The notes under the pieces: generated by a model
Databases searched by the model: none
What the model was told of the DNA's origin: nothing
Seen by the model: only the letters and a program-made list of their open reading frames with translations
Assembly (NCBI GenBank): GCA_016935015.1
Contig: JAFGRT010000105.1
Span: 1-61,581 of the forward strand
Direction of reading: 5' to 3'
Origin: Acidobacteriota bacterium
Lineage (GTDB): Bacteria; Acidobacteriota; JAAYUB01
Length of the DNA: 61,581 nt
Shown: piece by piece, positions 9,506 through 16,931 of the stretch
Numbering within the stretch: the first letter of the stretch is position 1
Layout: each line of letters begins with the position of its first letter
Made by a program: the position numbers and the translations under genes

Positions 9506-9534
9506 TGGAATGCCATCCGCTGACTTTCTATAAT
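9506..9534 (+). promoter_or_regulatory. Candidate promoter for the second yfhO-like operon
   Basis: TATAAT at 9529-9534 is a perfect -10 box. The hexamer 17 bp upstream, TGGAAT, is a weak -35. It lies about 30 bp before the start at 9564, divergent from the ispD promoter. Confidence 0.45.
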
Positions 9535-9563
9535 GGCTCTATCCGGACTTTCTGCGGGGAGGC

Positions 9564-11963
9564 ATGGCGCCGGTCGAAAAAACGCTTGAACCACGCTGGA
9601 TCCACGAATCACCCCGTCACATCATGGTCGGTCTGCACCTGCTTCTCGTGATGGCATTGCTGTTCTATTTTCGCGACGTGCTGTTCGGGCCATACAGTCT
9701 GTTTTATCGGGATATCTTCAATTTCCACTTTCCGCTGTGGGAAACCTCGGCACGGTTGTTCCACGCGCACGGCTTCTCGTGCTGGAATCCGCTGAATCAT
9801 TTCGGTCAGAACATGACGGGGAATCCCAACTATCTCATGTTCTACCCGCCGGCCTGGCTTCGTTTTGTCATGGATCCCCTTTCGGCGCTCAACTGGTTTA
9901 TCGTGCTCCATCTGGCGGCCGGCGGGATCACCTTCTCCTGGTTGGGTCGCCGCTGGGGATTATCCCCATGGCCGGCCGGCATGGTCGGGTTGGCCTATAG
10001 TTTCTGCGGCATTTCTTTCTCCATCTGCTGTATTCTGAACCTGGTCCCCTATCTGTGGCTGGCTCCCCTTTGCCTTTTATTGCTCGAAGAGCTTTTGCAA
10101 CGTCCCCGTTTCCATGCCCTGGCCGGACTGGCGCTGGGAGCCGCCTTGCTCGTCACCGTGTTTGAACCGGTGCTGATTTTCGGCCTGGCGATCATCATGG
10201 GACTGCGCTGCCTGATTCATCTGTGGTCTCCGACCCACCGCGCGGAATGGCGCCGACTGGTCGGCCGCCTGCTTCTGGCGTTCGCCCTGGCGCTGGTGGT
10301 GGCGGCGCCCGTTCTGGCCGAGGGGTGGCGATTATTCCAGGTGTCACCTCGCACCGAGGCCGGCGACATCCAGCAGGACTTGTATGCCCAGCCGCCGGCC
10401 CTGACACTGGGCTTTTGGGTGGCCAATCCGTTCGATGTCTCCTTCTCCATGCAAGAGGGGGTTCAGGGCGAGATCACCCGTCAGGGGCAGGTACCCTACT
10501 TCTTTTGTATGTTCATCGGGTTGATCAGTCTCGTGCTGATCCCCCAGGGGCTGGGCGGGTGCTACCGCCACCGGGTCTGGCTGTGGCTGGGAGGTGGATT
10601 GTTTTTCCTGGTCCTGGCCTGGGGAGAACATTGCCCCTGGGTGTATGAGATGGCCCGACATCTGCCGTTACTGTCCTGGGCCCGCTACATGCAGAAGCTG
10701 CTATTTTTCACGTCTTTTCTATGGATCATGGCCGCCGCTTTCGGACTGGAGGAGCTGGTGAGTCGCCCGGCAACCGGACGCTGGTCACGGATTCCGGCCC
10801 TTCTGGCGGGCATGGTGGGTGTTGCGGTGATTCTGGCCTGGGCCCACTGGGGAGCTGGTAGTCGGGTGAACGGTCTCTGGCCGGTTTCGCTGCTGGCGGC
10901 GGTCGGGGCGCTGTTTCTTCTGGCGTTGCGGCGATCCGGGCGTCAGAGCCGCGGGCTGGCCCTGGTGCTGGGTCTGGTCTGGTGCGCGGAGCTGGCCATG
11001 GGTAATGTTTTCGCCGTGCCCCAGGCGCCCCGGATCCTGTTTGCCGAACGGGTGCCGATCCTGCAAGCGGTGAATTGCACGCTGACCGAAGCGGCCCTGT
11101 TTCGGGTCACGGTGGAGAAAGAGCCGACCCATTACCGCTATTTCGGGCAGTCCGACAGCATCGTCTGGAAGTACAATATGTTGCGGATGGCCGGTTATCC
11201 CTACTCCGGCTTTTCGGCCGGAATCTCCTATGCCTTCAATTTCGTGGTGGACAAGATGGAGCCACGGCACTCCATGGTGTTGCGGCAATTGTACGCCGCC
11301 GCCAGTCCGGCGGATCGCCGGCATCTCATGCAGCGATGGGGCGTGGGTTTTTTGATCACCCATGGGGAGTATATGGATCCGCAATTGGAACTGCTGGGCC
11401 GTTTCGCGACCTATTCGGATACGCCGTACCGGCTGTATCGGGTTCGGGACGGCGTCGGCCGCTACTTTTTCACCACTCGGACAGAACGGCCGGCGCTGCC
11501 GGTCACCGATCTGGCCGAAGTCTTGCTGGCCGCGGCGCCCGGCACCATCCTGCTAGCGGAGGAGAGGGCCTCCTCTGCCGACACCGGACCTGCGACCGGA
11601 TCTTCGCCGACGGCCATCCGCATGCTCCATCACGCGCCGGACATGGTTGCTCTCGAAACGCAGAACGCCTTTCCGGGATGGGTGGTGCTCCAGGACACCT
11701 TCTACCCCGGCTGGGCCGCCCGGGTGGACGGGGAAGTCCAGGAAATCTTCCGGGCTGATTTTTTCTTCCGGGCCGTGCCGGTCCCGGCGGGGCGGCACCG
11801 GGTGGAATTCGTGTATGAACCGGCGGGGGGAAAGGCACTGTGGTTTTTTTCCGGCGGGGTGGCGTTCCTTTTGGGAGCCTTTGTGGTCGCTCTGTTCCTG
11901 CGGGCGAGTTGCCGCCGGGGGTCTCTGCTTTCATCCCGGAGAAAGGGTGATCTCGGATCATGA
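9564..11963 (+). CDS. YfhO-like polytopic membrane protein (copy 2)
   Basis: This is a 799-residue paralogue of the protein encoded at 6357. Shared landmarks include SLFYRDIFNFHFPLW, GNPNYLMFYPPAWLRF, VPYLWLAPL, a GYPYSGF segment, and a C-terminal TFYPGWAARVDG plus PAGRHRVEFVYEPAGG. About twelve membrane helices lie before residue 480, then a soluble domain and a last helix. The start at 9564 has GGGGAGG only one base upstream, an unusually tight spacing, but no better in-frame start is seen before residue 21. It overlaps the next gene by 4 bp (ATGA), so it heads a three-gene operon with a GT39-like and a TPR membrane protein. A role in glycosylating an envelope lipid or polymer is inferred. 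Confidence 0.75.
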   Translation: MAPVEKTLEPRWIHESPRHIMVGLHLLLVMALLFYFRDVLFGPYSLFYRDIFNFHFPLWETSARLFHAHGFSCWNPLNHFGQNMTGNPNYLMFYPPAWLRFVMDPLSALNWFIVLHLAAGGITFSWLGRRWGLSPWPAGMVGLAYSFCGISFSICCILNLVPYLWLAPLCLLLLEELLQRPRFHALAGLALGAALLVTVFEPVLIFGLAIIMGLRCLIHLWSPTHRAEWRRLVGRLLLAFALALVVAAPVLAEGWRLFQVSPRTEAGDIQQDLYAQPPALTLGFWVANPFDVSFSMQEGVQGEITRQGQVPYFFCMFIGLISLVLIPQGLGGCYRHRVWLWLGGGLFFLVLAWGEHCPWVYEMARHLPLLSWARYMQKLLFFTSFLWIMAAAFGLEELVSRPATGRWSRIPALLAGMVGVAVILAWAHWGAGSRVNGLWPVSLLAAVGALFLLALRRSGRQSRGLALVLGLVWCAELAMGNVFAVPQAPRILFAERVPILQAVNCTLTEAALFRVTVEKEPTHYRYFGQSDSIVWKYNMLRMAGYPYSGFSAGISYAFNFVVDKMEPRHSMVLRQLYAAASPADRRHLMQRWGVGFLITHGEYMDPQLELLGRFATYSDTPYRLYRVRDGVGRYFFTTRTERPALPVTDLAEVLLAAAPGTILLAEERASSADTGPATGSSPTAIRMLHHAPDMVALETQNAFPGWVVLQDTFYPGWAARVDGEVQEIFRADFFFRAVPVPAGRHRVEFVYEPAGGKALWFFSGGVAFLLGAFVVALFLRASCRRGSLLSSRRKGDLGS

Positions 11964-13534
11964 GCGCCGCCACGCTGCCAGCCAAAAAAGGGACGGGGCA
12001 GGGGAATCTTCTGCGCTGGTTGATCCTAGGCGCCGGCGCCGCCGGGGCCGGTGTCCGTCTGGCGGCCTATCTGGCCAACCGCTCTTTCTGGTGCGACGAA
12101 TCCATGTTGGCCTTCAATGTCATGGACCGCGCCTGGAGCGGCCTGCTGGAACCGCTCAGCCTCAGCCAGGCGGCCCCTTTCGGCTTCCTCGTAGTGACCA
12201 AGGTATTCTGTTCCGTTCTGGGCTACAGTGAGGGGGCCTTCCGTTTCCTGCCTCTCATCGGAGGATTGGTTTCCTTGCCTTTGATGTACCTGTTGGGTAA
12301 AAAAGCGGCCGGCCCGTGGACCGGACTGCTGGGGCTGATCCTGCTGGGCGTAAACGGGCCGGCGGTTTTTCATGCCACTGAATTCAAACCCTATTCGACG
12401 GACCTGATGTTTACCTTGTCTGTCACCCTGGTGTTTCTGGAATGGTTCCGCCGGGAGCTGGATCACCGTTACCTTTGGATACTGGGGCCGGTGACGGCGG
12501 CGGCTGTCTGGATATCCTTTCCCAGTATTTTTGTCATCACCGGGGCCGCCGCGGCGGTCCTCCTTGTCGCGGGGCGGCGTGGACAGTGGAGAAATCTGGC
12601 GACCGGCGGGCTGGTCCTCCTCTGGACCGCGGTTCATTTCGGACTGCACTCCGGGCTAGTTCTCCCCCGGACGGTGAACAACGCGTATCTGCAGCATTAT
12701 TGGGAAGGGGCGTTCCTGCCGCTGGATTCCCTCGCCGTCTTGGCCGGCTGGCTTTGGCGGGCCGGCGGCGACCTGATGACGGAAAATCTCCTTTTTTACT
12801 GGCCGCTGATTCCAGCACTGCTGGCCGCCGTCGGCGGCTGGTGGTGTATTCGCCGCTGTCCCCTACTGGCTCTGCTGATTGGCGTTACCTGCCTGTTGAC
12901 CCTGGGGGCCTCGGCCCTGCAGCTCTATCCCTTCGGCGGTTATGGCGGCCGTACCATACATTTTGTGATCCCCCTGATCCTGCTGCTGATCGCCCGGGCC
13001 GGGACGTGGGCCGCTGAGTTCAACGGGCCATGGCTGATGAGAGCCCTTGGCGTCGGTGTCCTGCTGGCTGCCCTCTTAGGGGGGCCTTTGGCGCAGTTGC
13101 CGGCATTCATTACGGCGCCGCCGGGTTTTACTGAGGAGCTCCGTCCGGTGCTCGAGTATGTCACAGCCCAGGCTCGGCCGGGCGATACGGTCTATTTTTA
13201 TTGGAAGACCCACTTTCAGATGGCGTATTATCACCACTGGTATGATTTTCGCCATGTGCAGGTGGTCCGGGGGGTGCCGTTGCGTGATCCGGAGCGGGAC
13301 ACCGCCGCTTTCCGGAGACAACTGGACGAACTGCGCGTTTACGACCGTGTCTGGCTGATTTTCTCCAATTGGGGACGGGCTGACCATCCGGAACAGGATA
13401 TGGTGGCGGATTACCTGAACCGCCATGGACGTGTGTTAAAACGAAAGTTAGAAACCGGCGCCGCCGCTATGTTGTTTGCCTTCGAGGTGAACCCCCGAAC
13501 GCCGGACATGCCACCACGAGGAAGTCATGAATGA
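11960..13534 (+). CDS. GT39-like membrane glycosyltransferase
   Basis: The 524-residue polytopic protein starts with one helix followed by FWCDESMLAFN; an Asp-Glu pair in the first periplasmic loop is characteristic of the GT39/ArnT/PMT superfamily, which transfers sugars from polyprenyl-phosphate donors. HATEFKPYSTDLMF after the third helix also fits this family. About ten helices fill residues 15-390, and the last 130 residues form a soluble domain. The start codon overlaps the upstream yfhO-like stop and the stop overlaps the next start by 8 bp, showing translational coupling. Acceptor and donor are unknown. Confidence 0.75.
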   Translation: MSAATLPAKKGTGQGNLLRWLILGAGAAGAGVRLAAYLANRSFWCDESMLAFNVMDRAWSGLLEPLSLSQAAPFGFLVVTKVFCSVLGYSEGAFRFLPLIGGLVSLPLMYLLGKKAAGPWTGLLGLILLGVNGPAVFHATEFKPYSTDLMFTLSVTLVFLEWFRRELDHRYLWILGPVTAAAVWISFPSIFVITGAAAAVLLVAGRRGQWRNLATGGLVLLWTAVHFGLHSGLVLPRTVNNAYLQHYWEGAFLPLDSLAVLAGWLWRAGGDLMTENLLFYWPLIPALLAAVGGWWCIRRCPLLALLIGVTCLLTLGASALQLYPFGGYGGRTIHFVIPLILLLIARAGTWAAEFNGPWLMRALGVGVLLAALLGGPLAQLPAFITAPPGFTEELRPVLEYVTAQARPGDTVYFYWKTHFQMAYYHHWYDFRHVQVVRGVPLRDPERDTAAFRRQLDELRVYDRVWLIFSNWGRADHPEQDMVADYLNRHGRVLKRKLETGAAAMLFAFEVNPRTPDMPPRGSHE

Positions 13535-15677
13535 ACACCCGCGTCACTGGCGCCTGGCCGGTATCGGATTGTTCGTGATCCTGTCCTCTCTGACGGTCGT
13601 TGTTTACCGGCCGGCCCTGGATACACCGTTCCTGTATGATGATACCTATCTGATTCTGGAAAACCAGGGGATCCGGGATCCCGCCAATGTGTCGTATTTC
13701 GTTACTTACAACCGCCCGTTGGTGGCCGTCAGCTATGCCATGGATTTTGCCCTGCACGGACTCGATCCCAGGGGCTACCGGCTGCTCCAGCTCTTGCTGC
13801 ACCTGTTGAACGGCGGTTTGCTGGCATTGCTGGCGCAGCGTTTATATATCTTTTTCCACGACCCAAAGGCGTCCTCGCCGGCCTGGCTGCCGGTGATCGC
13901 CGCGCTGGGGGCGGGACTGTTCCTGTTGCACCCTGTCCATTCCCTGACTGTGATCCTGGTGTCGGCCCGTTCCGGTATGATGTGCACTTTTTTTTACCTG
14001 GCCGGGCTGCTGCTGTTTATCCGCTGGATGGAGCGGGAATTCCGGGGCCGTCTGTGGCTGGCTGTGGCCGGCCTCTATCTGGCGGCCGGCCTGTGCAAGG
14101 AAATCGCCGTCACGTTTCCGGTGATGGCCGCCCTGATGTTGTTCTACGTGCGACGAAAATCCGCAGTGGCTGGCTGGCTGCGACCCTCCCTGAAGCTTTT
14201 CGGTTTGCTGGCCCTCATCACCGGCGGCCTGGTGCTGCACGCCATAGGGTTTCAGTATGGTCCGTCCGTCGGGGAGGGTGTTCTGCCCTTCACCCGGTGG
14301 GAATACGCCCTGACCCAGGCCCAGGTCGTAGTGTCGTATCTGGTGATGATCATTGTTCCGTTTCCGGGCTGGCTGTCCATCGATCATGACATCGCGGTGA
14401 TCCGCACGCCGCTGGATCCCCTCTTTTTGGCGGCCGGGCTGACAATGCTGGCCGTATTCGTCGGCGGTTACTTCCTATGGCGGCGCCGACGGATCGGAAC
14501 TCTTTTCGGGCTCGTTTTCTTTTTCGTTGCCCTGGCACCCACGTCCAGCCTGATGCCCATCGCCGATCTGATGATGGATTACCGTCTCTATCTGCCGTCG
14601 GCCGGGTTTGTTTTGGCGGTGGTGTTCGTTCTGGGCCGGTGCAGGGAAGGGATTGATCTGTCATCCTTCAGGAGGAAGTACGGGCCTTTCGTGCTGGCCG
14701 TATGCGTCGCCGGCTATCTGACTCTGCTGGGTGTCTGGCTGCACGAGCGGGTGACGGTTTTCGAGTCGCCGGTGAGCGTCTGGGAGGATGCCGTCCAGAA
14801 GGCGCCCGGCAAGGTCCGACCGCGTTACAACCTGTCGTACGCCTACAGCCGGCAGAACCGGCTGGCTGAGGCGCAGGCGCAAATCGAGCGAGCCCTGGAA
14901 CTGGAGCCGCGCAGCACCATCCTCCACGTTGCCGCCGGCGATATTTTGCGCGAGCAGGGCCGCTACGATGCCGCCATCGCCGCCTATCGCCGCGCCCTGG
15001 ATCTGGAACCCGATGCATTGCCCGTTCTTTGCAGGGTGACGTATCTGCTGGTGCAAAAGGGGGAATTGGCCCTGGCGGCCCAAAACCTGGAGCGCATTCC
15101 CCGCCGGGGAAGCGGCAAGGAGTGCCGGCTGACAGTGGCCATCTATCTGGTGGAAACCGGGCAGCTGGAGAAGGCCCTGGTCATGTATCGGCAGGTCGTG
15201 GCCGATTATCCGGTCGAAAAAAGCGCCTGGCTGAACATGGGCAACATCCTTCTGCGCCGGGGGGGTGCTGACGAAGCCGAGACATGCTACCGGACGGCAC
15301 TGAGCATCGATCCCCTCTATGCCCGGGCGGAGCTGGCCCTGGGCCTGCTGTACCGGCAGCAGGGCCGCATGGCGGACGCCTGGCAACATCTGCAGGCGGC
15401 GAGCCATAAGAATCCCTACCTGGCCGAGGCCGATTATGAGCGGGCCAACTGGCTGGCCACCACCCGCCGCTACGAAGAAGCCGAACAGGTGTATGAGACC
15501 TATGTGCAGAAAAGGACTGACCGGGCGGAAGCATGGTACCGGCTGGCCCTGGTGCGCCAGGAAGTGGGAAAAACGGCGGCGGCAGCCGAAGCGCTGCGGC
15601 GCGCACTGGAGTTGGAGCCGGACGACCCATCCTATCTGGAATTATGGCAACGGGTGACTGTTCTGCCGGCGGAGTAA
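13527..15677 (+). CDS. TMTC-like membrane protein with C-terminal TPR repeats
   Basis: The protein has 716 residues. The N-terminal 410 residues are polytopic, with FLYDDTYLI in the first loop and CKEIAVTFPVMA further on, as in TMTC/DUF1736-type O-mannosyltransferase-like proteins. From about residue 425 to the end there are seven or so tetratricopeptide repeats, recognisable by pieces such as PRYNLSYAYSRQNRLAEAQ, LDLEPDALPVL, WLNMGNILLRRGGADEAE and WYRLALVRQEVGKTAAA. The TPR part is expected to be periplasmic and to bind protein partners or acceptors. It is the last gene of the three-gene glycan operon; a rho-independent-type hairpin follows its stop. Confidence 0.8.
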   Translation: MNEHPRHWRLAGIGLFVILSSLTVVVYRPALDTPFLYDDTYLILENQGIRDPANVSYFVTYNRPLVAVSYAMDFALHGLDPRGYRLLQLLLHLLNGGLLALLAQRLYIFFHDPKASSPAWLPVIAALGAGLFLLHPVHSLTVILVSARSGMMCTFFYLAGLLLFIRWMEREFRGRLWLAVAGLYLAAGLCKEIAVTFPVMAALMLFYVRRKSAVAGWLRPSLKLFGLLALITGGLVLHAIGFQYGPSVGEGVLPFTRWEYALTQAQVVVSYLVMIIVPFPGWLSIDHDIAVIRTPLDPLFLAAGLTMLAVFVGGYFLWRRRRIGTLFGLVFFFVALAPTSSLMPIADLMMDYRLYLPSAGFVLAVVFVLGRCREGIDLSSFRRKYGPFVLAVCVAGYLTLLGVWLHERVTVFESPVSVWEDAVQKAPGKVRPRYNLSYAYSRQNRLAEAQAQIERALELEPRSTILHVAAGDILREQGRYDAAIAAYRRALDLEPDALPVLCRVTYLLVQKGELALAAQNLERIPRRGSGKECRLTVAIYLVETGQLEKALVMYRQVVADYPVEKSAWLNMGNILLRRGGADEAETCYRTALSIDPLYARAELALGLLYRQQGRMADAWQHLQAASHKNPYLAEADYERANWLATTRRYEEAEQVYETYVQKRTDRAEAWYRLALVRQEVGKTAAAAEALRRALELEPDDPSYLELWQRVTVLPAE

Positions 15678-15682
15678 GCAAC

Positions 15683-15707
15683 ACAGGGGGCACCCGGCGC
15701 CCCCTGT
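15683..15707. terminator. Bidirectional hairpin between the TPR gene and pilin 1
   Basis: ACAGGGGGC (15683-15691) pairs perfectly with GCCCCCTGT (15699-15707) around a 7-nt loop. It lies between two convergent genes and could end both transcripts, though T-runs are short on either side. Confidence 0.6.
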
Positions 15708-15731
15708 GATTCTTCTCATGAATGGCGAGGT

Positions 15732-16136
15732 TTACTGGACGGCGTTGCCGGCATTATTCCGGATGGCACCATCGGTCATGATGTAGAACCGCCGGTTGGT
15801 GTTGTCGCCATCATCCGGGGTGGCGGTGAAGGCGAAGCCGCCGCTGCTGCCCGTGCCGGAGAAGGTGTAGCCGTCGAACGCCGCCGTTCCGGTGGAAAAG
15901 CGGTCATCGAGGTTGCCCTGGGTGTACAGGTTGGCCAGGGTGCCGTAGGCGGTGTTGGTGCTCTTGGCAATATAGGCCATCTCGGCCGAGGCAATGTTGC
16001 GCAGGGTGGCCTGGGCGGCCTTCTCTTCGGAAACCTTTTTGGATTCCAGCAGGCTGGGCACCGCGATGATGACGATGATGCCGATGATCACCACCACAAT
16101 CAACAACTCGATGAGGGAGAAACCTGATTTGTTCAT
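15732..16136 (-). CDS. pilA: Type IV major pilin, copy 1
   Basis: The 134-residue prepilin has a short leader ending in Gly5, then FSLIELLIVVVIIGIIVIIAVP, the class III signal with Glu at mature position 5. The mature domain has no visible cysteine pair. It is almost identical to the next gene upstream (pilin 2), differing at about six positions, mainly in the leader. The leader (MNKSG) would be cut by PilD prepilin peptidase, which is not in this window. AGGAGG precedes the ATG. A separate, weaker sigma-70-like promoter and an 11-bp inverted repeat lie upstream, while a terminator isolates it from pilin 2. Confidence 0.93.
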   Translation of the reverse strand: MNKSGFSLIELLIVVVIIGIIVIIAVPSLLESKKVSEEKAAQATLRNIASAEMAYIAKSTNTAYGTLANLYTQGNLDDRFSTGTAAFDGYTFSGTGSSGGFAFTATPDDGDNTNRRFYIMTDGAIRNNAGNAVQ

Positions 16137-16168
16137 AAAAGCCTCCTTGTATCAGGGTTTTACTGTAT

Positions 16169-16207
16169 ATCGTCGGATCACTCCGCAGGGCGGTCAGATC
16201 CGACGAT
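16169..16207. repeat. 11-bp perfect inverted repeat in the pilin 1 leader
   Basis: ATCGTCGGATC (16169-16179) and GATCCGACGAT (16197-16207) are perfect inverted repeats around a 17-nt centre that itself can form CCGC/GCGG. It starts about 33 bp upstream of the pilin 1 start codon, so it would be in the mRNA leader. No T-run follows, so it is more likely an operator or a leader structure than a terminator. Confidence 0.6.
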
Positions 16208-16227
16208 GTTCAGATGGCATTGTTTGG

Positions 16228-16256
16228 TTTTGACACGACAAACAGTCAGCAGTCAA
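16228..16256 (-). promoter_or_regulatory. Weak candidate sigma-70 promoter for pilin 1
   Basis: On the minus strand TTGACT (16251-16256) is followed after 17 bp by TCAAAA (16228-16233). The -35 is good, the -10 poor. No sigma-54 -24/-12 pair was found upstream of pilin 1. Confidence 0.3.
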
Positions 16257-16317
16257 CTGCCGGGTCAATCAGAAATCAGATCAGCCGCCACATGTTCGTG
16301 GTTGTCCACGAATCGAC

Positions 16318-16349
16318 AAAAAAAAAGCGGGGTAGACCCCGCCTTTTTT
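16318..16349 (-). terminator. Rho-independent terminator of pilin 2
   Basis: GCGGGG (16327-16332) pairs with CCCCGC (16337-16342) around a TAGA loop. Runs of A on one side and T on the other extend the stem and give a U-tract for the minus-strand transcript. It lies just after the pilin 2 stop. Confidence 0.85.
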
Positions 16350-16361
16350 AATGAAATAAGT

Positions 16362-16766
16362 TTACTGGACCGCGTTGCCGGCGTTGTTGCGGATGGCGCC
16401 GTCGGTCATGATGTAGAAGCGCCGGTTGGTGTTATCGCCATCATCCGGGGTGGCGGTAAAGGAAAAACCGCCGCTGCTGCCCGTACCGGAGAAGGTATAG
16501 CCGTCGAATGTCGCCGTTCCGGTGGAAAAGCGGTCATCGAGGTTGCCCTGGGTGTACATGTTGGCCAGGGTGCCATAGGCCGTGTTGATGCTTTTGGCAA
16601 TGTAGGCCATCTCGGCCGAGGCAATGTTGCGCAGGGTGGCCTGAGCGGCTTTCTCTTCGGAAACCTTCTTGGATTCCAGCAGACTTGGCACTGCGATGAT
16701 CACGATGATGCCGATGATCACGACAACGATCAGCAACTCAATCAATGAAAAACCTTTTCTGTTCAT
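16362..16766 (-). CDS. pilA: Type IV major pilin, copy 2 (sigma-54 controlled)
   Basis: The 134-residue prepilin has leader MNRKG and then the hydrophobic FSLIELLIVVVIIGIIVIIAVP helix; cleavage is expected after Gly5. The ATG at 16766 follows GGAGG by 5 nt, so the upstream in-frame ATG at 16778 is rejected. The mature sequence matches pilin 1 nearly completely (Ile/Thr, Met/Leu, Thr/Ala and Ser/Ala exchanges). It lies directly downstream of pilR with a clear sigma-54 promoter and upstream TGTC sites between them. It ends in a strong terminator. It is the likely structural subunit of twitching/adhesion pili. Confidence 0.95.
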   Translation of the reverse strand: MNRKGFSLIELLIVVVIIGIIVIIAVPSLLESKKVSEEKAAQATLRNIASAEMAYIAKSINTAYGTLANMYTQGNLDDRFSTGTATFDGYTFSGTGSSGGFSFTATPDDGDNTNRRFYIMTDGAIRNNAGNAVQ

Positions 16767-16800
16767 CCGAACCTCCATTCAAATATTCTGATATATCTAT

Positions 16801-16816
16801 AGCAAACCAAATGCCA
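16801..16816 (-). promoter_or_regulatory. Sigma-54 (RpoN) promoter of pilin 2
   Basis: On the minus strand TGGCATTTGGTTTGCT matches TGGCAC-N5-TTGCW at every invariant position, with GG and GC in the correct -24/-12 register. It lies 35-50 bp upstream of the pilin 2 ATG and next to pilR, a sigma-54 activator gene. Confidence 0.9.
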
Positions 16817-16896
16817 TTCCGGTACATTCACTGAATCCTTTTCTTTTCTCTCAGTTATCATTCGCGACAAAAATAAGTGTACCTCAAATATCAAAA

Positions 16897-16918
16897 TTTG
16901 TCACCAAAAATTGACAAA
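16897..16918. promoter_or_regulatory. Candidate PilR upstream activating site
   Basis: TTTGTCA (16897-16903) and TGACAAA (16912-16918) form a perfect inverted pair with an 8-bp spacer, about 80-100 bp upstream of the sigma-54 site. PilR of Pseudomonas binds TGTC-containing sites. A further TGTC half site is seen on the minus strand near 16865. Confidence 0.55.
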
Positions 16919-16931
16919 TCTCGGTACCCCG

